Shown one piece after another: positions 1 to 13,000 of a DNA stretch of 64,000 bases (its first letter is position 1; the number at the start of each line of letters is the position of its first letter). The position numbers were made by a program, and so were the translations under genes. The stretch comes from Ampullaceana balthica (taxonomy: Eukaryota > Mollusca > Gastropoda > Lymnaeidae), in NCBI GenBank assembly GCA_944989445.1, contig CALYLW010001027.1, positions 92,001-156,000 on the forward strand, given 5' to 3'. Under the pieces are notes generated by a model. The model did no database searches. It had not been told where the DNA came from and saw only the letters and a program-made list of their open reading frames with translations.

Positions 1-1040
1 GAAAAGAAAATATGATAAACATTTTATAAGCATTGTGGTGGTGGGGGCAAAAATAATATAATTGAATTTCTATGAGGTATTATTTAAAAAAAAACAAAAA
101 AAAACAACAACATTTGTCTTCTGAACTAACGTCTCGTATGGTCATTTTAATTGCAAGGTATTATACTAATTACTACACAGTTGTTATTACAGCTTAATTT
201 GATCTAAGTGACAACAGTCTCGGGTAGCTAATCTATAACTAGTACGTCTGTGTGTTTGGGAATCAGTTTAGGTCTTAAACTCATGCGATCATCGAATATA
301 TTTTATTTAAAATAATCGGAAGTAATTTCATCGAAAGCGGAAAGCTTCTATTGCTGGAAATAATAAATGTATAGCTGTCCTAATGTAAAATTTTATATCT
401 TTATTATTGTTGTGAATGTATTCCACTGTAAATACTCAAATTAACACATATGTAAAAGGTCAATTAACATAAAATATGGAAGGCATTCTTGAATGGTACC
501 AAGTGTCATGGTTATGTAAATTGTCTATGTTTAAACTTTGTTTAAAATTTACAATTTTAAAATCTTTTTTAATTGTTATTTTTTTCTTGTATGAATTTGT
601 TTTAAATGGTAAAGAAATTGAAAAATAAAAAGATTAAATAATAATAACTAAGATCTAATATAATATCTTTAAATTAAAACATTTCAAGTAAAATTAATTT
701 TTCTATCTAGCTGAATTATCAAAATAAACTTTCGTTCTTTAAATAAAAATGGAATTAACCTCTACTTGGCAGGTATCTATATCACTATTTATTGAACATA
801 TTTATTCCTAAAACCTCTTCAACAATATTGAAACTGCAAAATTTTAGGTAGCCCATAACATTTTAATTCCAAAGTGTTTTTGACAATGTTTCTATGTAAG
901 TTAAATTGTAAACATGTGTATTCATCTTCATCACACGAAATAATAACTAATTAAATCTCTTATCTAACTACTTTACAATTACTTTATTTAGAAGACGCAA
1001 ATGAAAGCAAGCGTATACATTTAATTATTCTTATTTTTAA
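1..1040. other. AT-rich stretch without recognisable gene
   Basis: Low-complexity AT-rich DNA with many short A and T runs and stops in all frames. I see no splice-flanked coding exon, RNA gene or element terminus. It lies left of the point where clear similarity to the second duplicated block begins. Confidence 0.6.
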
Positions 1041-4000
1041 TAATATAATATATAAAGTAATATATCATGTATAATGGTTGTGTTAGAATGATGAGTTTCA
1101 TCGCTTATTTAATGTACTTATCATATTTCAATGGGACACAAACATGTTTTGAAAAAATTTAAATTTATTTTATAATACATTAAATATTAGGAAATAGGTA
1201 TTGTGAGGGTGTTTAAGTATTTAAAACAAATAAAAATACTTTTAGCGAGAACTGGACAAAGTTAATTGTTCTACATGTGACACGACTTCTCAAAGTTGAT
1301 TTAAATTACTTTTTATATTTGAATTTTCTTTTTAACGTTTAAATAAGAAACGTCTGATTATGAGAAATATAATTATGTCCTTCCCGTAACGTAAGAAAAT
1401 AACTTTTAACGTAAATATTACTTTAAGATTAGTTCAACAACCTTTTTATTTGACTAGCGTCGAGTGTGCAATAAGCCTAATTATATAAAATTAATATTAT
1501 ATATCAGAAACTGATAAAATGAAATATAACAAAAATAAATTGTTTGTACACATAGAAATAAGCATAAAATCTTATCAATATTATATTTTTTTTTAATATA
1601 AAAAAAATAATTAAATTACAACAAAAAAAAACAAAAAAAAACTACTCTAATTTGTAAATTAAAGGGGCCGTGAAATACAAAAAAATGATCTGCTTAGCCG
1701 AAAGAGAAATGCATACGTCATCAAATTATCAGTAAGAAACTTGTGTCATTATTACCTTAATTTTAATGGGGTATGGGAAAGTATTATTTGGAGGGCTCTG
1801 AATTAAGTATTTGGTAAGCAAGCACTAGAAGCGAACCCTTTAAAAAATTAACTGTGGTCGTTTTTAAAAGCATGTAAGTGCATCACAGGAAAAATTATCA
1901 GGAAGATTATTACATGAATTGGTAATAAAATCAGAATCCAGTCTTAATCAACCCAAGTCATGTGACATTCTTTCTTTTATTACTAAACGTTATCAACCAC
2001 AACACACTTTCAGGTAAAGTTATATTGTCCATTGATTTTATGACATAAGCCACTTTAATGAATTTAGAAATTCTTTTTTTTTCAAATTATTTTTTGTTTT
2101 AAAAAAAAAGTAACATAGCATATAATCTTTGACTGCATTTCTTTTTAACAGCAACCTCAGTTTTCGAAGGCAAATCAAAAGATTCAATTTTATTTTACCA
2201 ATAGAAGGTGCCTACCCAATGACAAATCCGAAAATATGATCATATTGGTAAATATCATGGTGAGGTAACACAAAATAATAACATGAACTTTGTTATGGAA
2301 ATCTCAATGTTATTTAGATTTAAAATGATTGACGCCTGATTATTCAACTGCTTCTACTAATTCAATGCTATGAATGTTTTTTTTAACTCCAAAGTATTTA
2401 GCCGAAAAAAGTATATTTAAATGTTCATTTAATATGTATCACACAATTTAAAAAAAAACATAAACAAATTAAATGATTTTATATTTGTTTTTTAAAGATA
2501 GTATATGTGTTTTCAAACTTACAACAGTCAAAAGTTTACTATTAGAATACTTAAAAAAATGAAATATGTTTAAATGAAACTCGTGTTCATAAAAGCCAAA
2601 CATATTGAGAAAGTACGAAAGGACACGTAAAATATTATAAGTCTTTTCTGATTAGTCACAAGTATACTATCATCTTTTACGTGGGAGAAAAATGATTAAA
2701 AGATAAACCATGAAATTTAATCTTTACTCACACGAGGACTGGAATTAATTTCCTGCTTGTTTGTTTGACCTCAAAAATTTAGTCATTATAAGCGATTGAA
2801 AATCTTTTTTTTTAATTCTAACTCAAGACTTTCTAGCTCTGAATTACCCAATAATGAAAGGTCATAAACTTGTAATTATTGAAATAAAGATAAAAAAATT
2901 AAGATTTTTTCTGTATTCTTATGGTAGGTGCGAAGCAGTTGATCTTTATAGATGACTTCGTTTCTTCCAGGTATAAATTGCGTCTATAAGAGTCCTCCAT
3001 CAATTCTAGACCATTGTCTCCATATCCTCCAAATCATTCCAGAGTTTCTATACGTTCTGTTTTCCACATCTCAGCGTCTAGTAATTTCTTGTTCGGGTTT
3101 TATTTTTCTTTTTCTGAGGGAACATGCTAAGGGCTCGTTAGTTTAAAACATGTTTTAAGCGTAGTACGCAATAATCTCCTGTGTATAAGGAGTGTCTGTA
3201 AACAGATAAGATGTTTCTTAGATTGTTGCCAATCCATCACCATCTTTTTTCATGCTCCCTCTTTTATATGCTATATCTTTTGGCTTTTTTGCTGCCATGA
3301 TTTGACGTTCTTAAACTCTGGCAGGCCAGTGTTTACCGAAAATCCTTCTTTGACGGTTATTACTGAAAAGAATTGATTCTCTTTATGTTCAAGGCCGCTT
3401 TTCTCCATATTTCGCATTATAATCTTTTTAAAACTCTCCTAATGAACAGTTTATCAAGAATTTTGTTTAGTCATTAAGATTGACATATTTTGTTTGATTT
3501 CCACTATAGTGATTTTCTTAGTTAAATGCTTAGTTTCTGCAATCCTTAAATAAAAGTTCCGTAGGAGCGAAAGTCTATATTGTTTGATCATGCAGGAGTT
3601 GCTTAAGATCCATTTTCAATTTAGCGGATCAATATGCGGTTGAAATACTTGTCTTTTAAGAAAACCAAAACTGTAGTTTTAGCATTCACCTAAATGCCCC
3701 CCCCCTTTTTTAGGCATCCCTCGTGTCACTCGAAATGTTCTTCCACCTCCTCTAATGACAATTCATGCACAATGGATGCAGCATATCCACTCCATTTTCT
3801 TAGTCTGGAAGCAGCCATAGCATTTCTGTGTTGTTTGATGGCTATATCTATCTATTATCCTTTGGCAGGTACGATACAGTCTGCTAATAGGGCATAGTCA
3901 GATAACTGTTGGGTTCTTTGCTTCCGGCCTGATTAGAAGCTCCCTTGAAAAAATCGGGGTGGTCCAGCCTAAAACAGATGTCCCAAGTCATTTATGTGGA

Positions 4001-5050
4001 GCCGACAACTAGTGGTACGAAGAATGGTTCAACAATATGACTGCTACTTTTTTATATGCCCATACTCTAAGGCAAAGTTGAGCAAATCAAATAGGAAAAC
4101 TGAATTGAAAACAACAGGGTTAGGTGACTAAATTGGGAATGGAACACAGCCCAAGACAACTCGTTCGTGAAAATACTACACCACAAACAAGGACTTTGCT
4201 TCCCAGCCTCAGATAGGTGGTGCGAATGTTGACTTTGTGCCCCGAAATAGAAATTGTCGGGGAGGGCAAGAGCGGCGACTAAGTCCTACGCTCAGATATT
4301 GTTGAAAGAAGAGGCGTAACAACGACTTAGCGTCGGGGAAGTTGCCAAGAGCGCCGAGGACTAATCCTTCAATAGTCAATGTATTCTGTTTAATTTAGTA
4401 TTTTCTTATTTATAAAGGGCACCAAAAGTAAATTAGCCAAGGGAGTGGAAAACACAGTTACGCTTCTTTTTGTAAGCCACTGTTCTGAAGATGTAGCAGG
4501 TTGCCCAAGTGGTAGCCATAATTTTCAGAGATTAATCTCAAGTTTACAGAATATGATATTAGAGTAGAATCGTTTTGAAGTGCTCTATTATCTCCCGCTA
4601 AGTATCAAGTCTTTCTTTTATTTTTTTAAAAAATGTTGCTTTGTCCTTCACCCATTACTCTGGCTTGTCAAATTTCCAGATAGCATCTTTATAGCAGCAA
4701 AAAGTTATCTGAATTTTATCCTAGTAAGCTACATTTCTGATTCATTTGCTGTCATGAACTCTAAGTTCCTTTCGTCTTTATGTAATACTTATTTACTTTC
4801 TTTTTGGAATCCGTCTACTCGTTTATGGGACTTAACTTTCTGCGTGCTTGTACAGCTTTTATACATTTCTAGTTTCTTTCCTTCCTTCTCTTTATCAAAA
4901 TTGATATTTCCCCTGTTACCGATTATTTGTTTACCTAAAATGTGTTGAAACTATTAAAAAATAATAAAAACACATGTGAAATCTCAAAGGTTTTTTTTAA
5001 ATTAACATATTTGTTTCGTATGCATTTTACAGTTTGAGACAACAATTATT
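1041..5050. other. No intact gene; GC-richer island near 3990-4390
   Basis: No coding exon could be supported here. 1.0-3.45 kb is duplicated at 27.2-29.4 kb. About 3990-4390 is less AT-rich than its surroundings and reads like the remains of a repeat or exon, but neither strand keeps an open frame longer than about 40 codons that resembles a known family. The short open frames at 3694-3897 and 4580-4948 look like chance openings: they are T-rich, with no start context or splice sites. Confidence 0.45.
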
Positions 5051-5386
5051 TAATTAATTACCGACGCAAATATGATATCCATACTATTGACACAATAGTT
5101 GGTGTGAAGCTCACAGATCTCATAACATTGGGGATAGCAGACATTCTGTAAATGATACGTGATGTTAATCGGTGACTGAGAATGAGATAAACAACTGAGC
5201 TTACACTGTAACCAATTTTCAGCTCTATTTTCACACTGTTGGAGAGTACATGTACTTACTGATGTGACGCTGGGTCTACGATAAAACTATCTGGATCTTT
5301 ACAGAACTGTGCGTATATCGGTTTTTGTCTGGGTGATAACATTTCAACAAATTGTCAAATTATATAAACCTAAGTATCATCTAAGT

Positions 5387-6810
5387 CAGTGCTTCTTTAA
5401 GTGGTGGACCGCGGAGCGGTGCTTGTCCGAGGGCTATCAGCCGCCGGCCCCCAGAAGTTATCAAGAAAGGACAGAAATATATAATGGTGATCCTCCATTT
5501 TCAACCTTTGATTCTAAGCATATAGAATATGTAAATTTTTTGGCAATGCATGTATAAATGAAACAAATAATAAAACAAACCCGTAAAAACAAAGTTTTTG
5601 ACTATAAATCCCTTATATATGAGACATAACTAACAATATTGATTATTTTCAAACATTTACAGACTGACACCGAGTGATGTCCCTTGTCTTTAATAAATGG
5701 GGGTGGGATGTGAGGGGGTGTCGGCACGACGGTCGGCGTCAACTCAAACTCACGTGGAAGTGGAAGAAAAAAACAATAACAAACCGTGAATTTGAATTAC
5801 ATACCTCATGTAAGGATAAACTAAAAATGCATTAATTTAATTACGGTACGATCGATCGATCTGAAATTTTGATACGATGCATTGTTAGGTAAGTCGAGTC
5901 CGTGTGCCAAATTTCAGCTCGATCCGATCACAGGAAGTGGGTAATTTTCGACTTTTCTTTTTCCGCCCGCCCGCCCAGCCCATGAGATGACGACAGAGAC
6001 GGCCGCGAAGTTAATATAAGGGATTTAATAAAACAAACCCGTAAAAACAAAGTTTTTGACTATAAATCCCTTATATATGAGACATAACTAACAGTATTGA
6101 TTATTTTCAAACGCTACAAACATTGACAGACTGACACCGAGTGATGTCCCTTGTCTTTAATAAATGGGGGTGGGACGTGAGGGGGTGTCGGCACGACGGT
6201 CGACGTCTAAGCGTCAACTCAAACTCACGTGGGAAATAAACAATAACAAACCGTGAATTTGAATTAAATACGTTATATAAGGAAAAACTAAAAATGCATT
6301 AATTTAATTACGGTAAGTTCGATCGATCTGAAATTTTAATACGATGCATTTTTAGTTTAGACGGGTCCGTGTGCCAAATTTCAGCTCGATCCGATTACGG
6401 AAAGTGGGTCATTTTCGACTTTTGTTTTTCCGCCCGCCCAGCCCATGAGATGACGACAGAGACGGCCGCGAAGTTAATATAAGGGATTTAAAAATGCATT
6501 AATTTAATTACGATACGTTCGATCGATCTGAAATTTTGATACGATGCATTGTTAGGTTAGACGGGTCCGTATGCCAAATTTCAGCTCGATCCGATTACGG
6601 AAAGTGGGTCATTTTCGACTTTTGTTTTTCCGCCCGCCCAGCCCATGAGATGACGACAGAGACGGCCGCGAAGTTAATATAAGGGATTTAAAAATAAAAT
6701 AAGTTACATTTTGCTACCACGTCAATGCAGGGAAAATAGTTCACCGTTCCCTGGTGCAATGGGAAAACATTCCTGCCGATCCGCCGTACTAAAAATTCTG
6801 AGAAGCACTG
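5387..6810. mobile_element. Non-autonomous hAT element, 1424 bp, with TIRs and target duplication
   Basis: The element starts cagtgcttct and ends agaagcactg, a perfect 10-bp terminal inverted repeat of the hAT type. It is flanked by the 8-mers atctaagt (5379-5386) and atctaaaa (6811-6818). The paralogous SMB gene has a single uninterrupted atctaaag near 8590, so the empty site is visible in the same window. No transposase is encoded. The interior is mostly two and a half tandem copies of another repeat family (5606-6689). Confidence 0.85.
5606..6689 (-). repeat. Tandem copies (2.5) of the aaatccctta-ended repeat family
   Basis: Two full units (about 5606-6026 and 6064-6489) and a 5'-truncated unit (6490-6689) lie head to tail inside the hAT element. 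Each unit begins aaatcccttatat, ends atataagggattt, and carries an internal gatcgatcgatctgaaatttt block. The linker cgtaaaaacaaagtttttga is itself a small hairpin. The same family recurs at 23573-24829, 31150-31435, 40557-41013 and 48479-48969. It has MITE-like inverted ends and no coding capacity. I cannot assign it to a superfamily. Confidence 0.75.
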
Positions 6811-6872
6811 ATCTAAAACACTATAATGCTTAAGAATCATGTAAGCTTTTAATCTACCCAGTTTGTCAAGCT

Positions 6873-7062
6873 CAGCTGGTGTGCCGAGAGCCAAAAGTTC
6901 GAATCTCTGTGAAGGGTAGGGATTTGTTTCCGTGGGCTAGAGTGCTACTGTGTCCACCCAGCTCCAAAAGGGTACCTCAAATTATTTAGTGAAACTAAAA
7001 TGGCTGGGGCATTGTGCAAAAAAATTCTCTTCAAATACGTGGTCTATAAAAGCTACGTCTCT
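6873..7062 (+). mobile_element. Degraded tRNA-derived SINE
   Basis: A B-box-like agttcgaatctc at 6895-6906 is followed by a gggctagagtg...tgtccacccagctcc block and a ggctggggcattgtgc block. That order is the body of a common invertebrate tRNA-derived SINE. It interrupts the SMB pseudogene, whose similarity resumes at about 7065. The ends are approximate and no target duplication is recognisable. Confidence 0.55.
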
Positions 7063-7300
7063 TGCATCAGACCAGCATTGCTCATTTGGTTTAATTTTTG
7101 AAACTATAACTGTAGTAGTGTCGTAAATCCCAGAATGTTGATTGATAATAGCATCTACTAGAATTACTCCTATCAAATGACATCATGGGTTTGAAGGACC
7201 ATGTGAGATTAACTCAACCAGCTTCATTCCCAAGTCAATGAATGGTGTACAAACAGGTAATGCTCCACATTATTACTAATGTAAAGTCTAGGAGTCTTAA

Positions 7301-8228
7301 ACCCTTTGTTAGCCTCTACCAATAACCCTGTACCGGAATCATGTAAATATGTTGGTTACTAACCTGAAGGAATCAGAATCAAATACTTTCTAAATGACAT
7401 AATTAAAAATAAATTCCATCAAAAAGTCGTATTATTTGAATTATTAGAATTATTGGATAAATTGTTTATGAGGTTACATTTTGTTTAAACACTTAAATGT
7501 GTTAGTATTTGTCTTTATGTATGCGTTTTGTTCTTTTAAGTAACTAAATATATGGAAAATATTATGTTTATCTTTTCAAGTTCATCAGTTTGGTATTTAA
7601 GTTGTAAAATCATTGTCAGTTGAATTAGAAGCAACACTCATAATCACACAAATAAAATATAGTGAGTGAAAACAAAATATAGTTTTGAAAATAAAAATAA
7701 AATAAAAAGAAGAAACACAACATAGAAGCTAAAAGAATACATTTCTATTGACAGAGTCAAATCTGAGTATGTATATAACATTGTTCAAACATTTTTTTTA
7801 TATTAATTAAAAAATTGCAAACTTGTCAATAATAACTACAAGACGATATATCGACATATATTATGTATTGCATACAAAGCCTATACTAAAAGCAGCTTTT
7901 TTTTTATTCAATCTGAATTAGTGTTAATAAGAAAAATCAAACAAATCATTGCATTAGTAAAGAAACATTTCAAAATCACATATGTAACTAAATATCAATA
8001 TAATTTTTAAAAAAATAATACATTCACTCCCTTTATAATTTATTTACTAATATTTCAGCAAAGGTCCAATTATATATTTGCTTTACACCTTTATTAATGT
8101 CAAAGTGCATTATTTATTTTAAATACCTAAATTCCTAAACAATATGAAATAATTAAATTGACAGTTTCAAAAAAGCCCACACTCTTACACAATGCACTAT
8201 TTAAGTAATTCCACGTAACTTATTCAAT
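7301..8228. other. AT-rich 3' flank of the SMB gene, no gene seen
   Basis: AT-rich sequence downstream of the minus-strand SMB gene. 7560-8228 is conserved with 29440-30596 in copy B, apart from an insertion there. I see no coding exon or RNA gene. Confidence 0.55.
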
Positions 8229-10017
8229 TTACCAAAAGTTGAAGCAAATAAGTATTACAATAAACAAGAGATTCGATACCATTAAACTTTTGATGGAATT
8301 GATCTCATACATCTCATAACAGTAGGAACCGTTGATAACTTTTAAACGATACGTGTATCGTCGAAACGACGACTGTGCCTGAGATAAACAACTGAGCTCA
8401 CAGTGTAAACTATCGTTGGATGAAATATCATACAACCCGAGCTTAGTTACTGCCGTGCATGAACATGCATTAAGAGATTCTCGGGTCACAGTTAATTTAT
8501 CTGGTGCTACGCAGATCTTTGTGTACAGCCGGGTATCTGAGTTGGTTACATTCCCGCAGAGTGTCAAATTATATAACCCAAACCCCACCATCTAAAGTAT
8601 TGTTATACTTGAGAATCTTGTCAGTTCTCACGCTATCCAAGTAAATGCTAAACATAACATTTAAACCTGATCTGATGTTTTCAGTTGAAGTGACAGTAGT
8701 TGGATCATATACCCAGAATGTTGACACATAGACAGATACAGCTGAGTTATTCACGTCATTTAAAAGGATGGGTTTGAAGGTGTCTGTGAGATTAACGCCA
8801 GCGATTTCATTCACAAAACAAGAAATACTGTACAGCAGCTCCTGCTCCTCCTCAGTATAAATGTAAAGTGAATGAAAATTTAGTCCTACGTACATGATAT
8901 TACGCTGAGCACAATGTCCATCAGGCAGCATCGTGAAATGATTGGCATTGTCGCAAGAAGTGTACCGACACTTCGTCATTATCTTCGCATACAGCTCTAG
9001 ACAAAAATTGCCTTCCCAGTTATCGCAGTAGTGTTGGTCAGCTTGTGTCGAGACCAATGGAATAGAACAGGTCATCCTCGACCAAGACGTAGGAACACGT
9101 TGCGTTGACGTCAGAGATAGTATCAGTGAGGAGTTATCGAATGAAGAGGACGCGAGGCGTGCCATGATAGACACGTCAAGAAACAATGGCACCCCCATAC
9201 CTTTAGACAGTGACGTTATCGAGTATCCGCATAAAACACAGGCCCGATTCCTGTACGTTCCACCCGCAAACGAAATGAAAGAAAAACTATGACGAACACA
9301 ACCGTTTGTAAGTCGGGTTTCGGTTGCATTTGGTTTCTTCCAATTTATGCTTACATATAGGATAGTTGATTTCTTGTTTCGGCAGGCTAGGACTTAAATA
9401 TCGCATTCCTTGCAAATGGAAGTGTGATTCTGAAATCTTACTAATGCTTTCAAAGCCAACATCCCATTTGACGGGGACAGAATTTTCACCGACATTGCAA
9501 TAAAAATATTCCAAATCTGCATAAACTAAACCAGTGCTTAAATCAGTGACAATGACGTTCTTTAAATCCTCAAAGGCCGCTATTATCTCAAGATAATTTC
9601 CAACTTTTTCAAACGTATACATGTTATAATATGTTACATTCATAATAACCTCTAGGGGATCCGCGGCATCTCTTTCCGGTTTTGTTCGGACATGAGAAGA
9701 TAGCCAAGACACTACCAAATTCATCGCACTGCACCCTGAGGTTTAACATGTGTCCGAACGTTTGCGTTTCCTTGCCTTAAAACATCCGGGCAGATTGCGT
9801 TGAAGTCCTCGCAGCAGTTTTTGTACACGACACACCGAACATCACAGGCGCACGGATACAAATGGACTGCGCTGCCGCATCTGTTTTGACACGAGTACTG
9901 TGGTTGTAGGGTTGGTAAGATGGTCTGCAGCTGGTCGAGCAGTTCCTGGTCAATGTACAAGTTATCAAAGCACAGAAAAGAAGGAAGGAGTATCACGTAC
10001 ACACAGAAAATTATCAT
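8229..10017 (-). pseudogene. SMB-domain extracellular protein gene, single exon, with three frame breaks
   Basis: It encodes about 570 residues in four consecutive frame segments: 10017-9721, 9724-9287, about 9290-8569 and 8591-8229. The first opens with a signal peptide (MIIFCVYVILLPSFLCF) followed by a complete somatomedin-B domain with all eight cysteines, in the order CxxxC, CxC, C, CC, C. The next segments are cysteine-containing and rich in N-glycosylation sequons. The last segment ends in a hydrophobic stretch (residues about 103-120, SLMVSNLLFIVILICF), which could be a membrane anchor or a GPI signal. Coding character continues straight across each break: the third frame reads sensibly (YRNRACVLCGYS) upstream of its first ATG. 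Each junction therefore needs only a one- or two-base indel, and the last two lie beside T or G runs. SMB domains mediate extracellular protein binding; I do not recognise the remaining domains or a function. It is either a young pseudogene or an intact gene with assembly errors. Confidence 0.7.
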
Positions 10018-13000
10018 TGTATATGATAGTAAACATATTAAACGGCTTTATTTGTTGACTTTTATTACGGACATTTAACTAAACTATGAGATTCTGGTAG
10101 AATATATAGCTCCACGCGTTTACACTTCGTAAACTTATATTCCAAATGATTGCTTTTAAAAACTATTTTGTTAAGTTTTCTTTTGATTTATAGTCAATTC
10201 GTAAAGACTACAGTTCATTTCATGTCTTATGGCTAATTTCAAATTTCGGATTTTGTTTTTCTTAATAAGCTGGTTTCTTTTGCGTAATAAATTATTCTTA
10301 ATCTATATCTTGAGACATTCTTTAAAGTTATTGCCTTTCATATCGGAAATAAGACACAGTGAGGAAACGAGGTCATTTTAACTTTGTTAACTAAAGCGTG
10401 AATAAAATGTACAAAACGTGTGAAAACAAAGAGAATCTTTATTTTTACTGATTTTACGCCAAATGAAAAAACGATAACAAATAAGTTAATATTGTTTTTG
10501 TTGAAATTTTGATATGTTAACTTCCATTTCATTCAAATCAGTAAAGAAAAATTACAGTATTTTGCAAAGCGATAGCAGAAGTAACAGTGACACTGAAACA
10601 AAATTATTTTATATAATCACATATGTACGCTAACACACACTCATGCAGAAAATTTCACTTTGCAAAGCCATTTCCAATTATACAATAACATCATGGTAAC
10701 ATAATGACCAATCAATTTGATCAATATGATTACTTTTAAAGCAATGGCATATTTGTAGAGAGTGACTGCTAAGTTACCTCTTAATCCAGTTGTTTAAAAA
10801 TATATTTTTTAAAGTTTAAAAAAAATAATAATAAACAAAATCGACAGGGTTTATGGATCAACGTATATTACCTATAAAAGTGAACCAAAGTATTAAAATT
10901 TATATTTACTATCCTTTCCTTTTCTTAAAGACCATTTTCTTATTTAAAAAGAAAAAAAATACTTTAAAAATATTATTTTAAACGAAAGCAACACAAAATT
11001 CAGATAATGAATTTCTTTTTAACTTAGAAATGATTATATCTTTAAGTAAACCATGTCACTTAGATTAGTTTTCAAAAAGACTAAATTACAAACTGTTTTG
11101 TCTCAACCAACTCATTATACTTTACGAGCAACAAAGTTATGTGCGCTAAAATTATTGTGATTAACACGAGACTCACACGACGGCCTGAATGTAATTTCCT
11201 GTTTATACTACTTATTTCCTTCATTTTTTTCAATTAGTCATTGGCGTCGATATGACTAATTTTATTAATTTTTTTTTCATGTTTGTTATTGATTCCCTCA
11301 ACTTTTTCAACTTTTTACTGTGGTCTTACAGTGTTAAATACAAATACTATCTAACTGATCAGGGAACAAATCCGTACAGAGGGGTTGAAATATATATTTT
11401 TTTTTAAAAATGAATACTGAGGTTTTAATTATGTAAACATGTATTTCCACTATATTGGGAATATATACATTATACATATATCTTTTTTGTGTTATAATCC
11501 TTGAAAAATAAAATGTTTGTATAAAAGGAACGTAATTTTTAAAAATGAGTTTTTACAAATTTATATTCAAAGGCATAATATGCAAAATGTGATATTAAAA
11601 TTGCTATTAATGTTTTATTCGGACATGATGCATTGATGTTGGGTTCATGGAGATGAACATTTCTGATATGTCTGACAGCTTGCTGTGTGGTTTACAAAGA
11701 AGAAAAAAAAGAAGGTGGTGGGGGGGGGAGTATATTTTGCTCTATGGGCTAAATAGAGACATAAAAAATCAGTACCCAAATAAAAAAAAGTAAAATATAT
11801 ATTTGCATAATAATTGCTTTACCCTATTAAGTGCTTAATCTTATACTTGTGTTTTATTTTTTTTAAATGAACTACTTTACTGGTTACTGATTGTAGATGC
11901 TAATTACTTCATTTTTATCATTACATATTTTTTATTTTTATTTATTTTTGCACTGTCATTTTACACAAAAATGTTAAAACACTTAGATTGAAAAAAAATA
12001 TTATATCGAAAAATTATTTTGAACAGATTTTAGTCCGTTGATTTACCCCATATGTGATAGGCAAGAGTGATGAAACTGATTATTATCCTGCTCTCAATTT
12101 TTAATACCTCATGTCAGAAATTTCACTTTTTTTATAATTTAACACACAAAAAATTTGTTATGAGATTTATTTATTTAAAAAAAAATACACGAGTTTCATT
12201 AAATTTGTAACACCTGTCATTCTAAAACAAGTAGTTGCTTAATGTTTTTAGTTTTGTGTCTTAATTTGTACTTCGGTTGTTTTATTTTTACTGCAAATGA
12301 GTATTAGCGAAATAAAATAATGTGCATGCGACCAATATAATTTGAGGTGATCTGTTTGAAAAAAAGGAATGCATTACCTAGAATGGTAGATGCAGCCATC
12401 TTGTTTTTTTTAGGATGTAGTTATTTTTAGTGGTATTTGTTTGTTTTACTTATATTTTTAAGTAACTAACTAATTTATTTTTAAATTCTATTTTATAATA
12501 TTGTATTGGGAAAACATTAACAGGTTTAAAAATATCTTATTAATAGTAAGTTTATTTTCTTCAATTTTCAGAATATGCTGTATGTTTTGGGTCAAGTTAC
12601 ACTAGATCTGTAAGAGAATTTAAGTCAAGAACTTTGTAATGTATGTACTACAAAGGCATTAAATATATACAGTTTAAAGTGAATGTATGTTGATTATAGT
12701 AATACAAAATAAAACGACATCTGAAGCTTTTTTAATGAAATTTTAAATCAATTTACGTCAATCAATTTAATTATTTTATAATGAGAAATGGTAAACACAT
12801 TGTTTAAAACTGTTTTAAGTGTACTCGTCAGTAACTGGTGGATAATGATGTTGTGTTACAGTGATATAGAACAAAACGAACTAATAATAATTTACAAATA
12901 GATATTTATATGATCTCAATTATACATTTTTATTTCCATGCACACTCCCCTTCTCAAAAATATGTCATATCTTTAACTTCCAGGCAAAGCTTGAAGGTAA

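Larger units (their letters stand above)
5060..7300 (-). pseudogene. SMB-family gene pseudogene (second copy), split by a hAT element and a SINE
   Basis: The minus strand aligns with the neighbouring SMB-domain gene at 8229-10017. 5060-5378 matches the 3' end (about 8265-8585), 6811-6865 matches 8586-8640, and 7065-7300 matches about 8660-8890. The matches share phrases such as atgggtttgaagg and caaattatataa. The two gaps are foreign: a hAT element at 5387-6810 and a tRNA-derived SINE at about 6873-7062. Many substitutions and indels destroy the frame, and the SMB-encoding 5' end was not found. It lies head-to-tail with the better copy, which suggests an old tandem duplication. The part right of 7250 is only loosely alignable. 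Confidence 0.75.
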
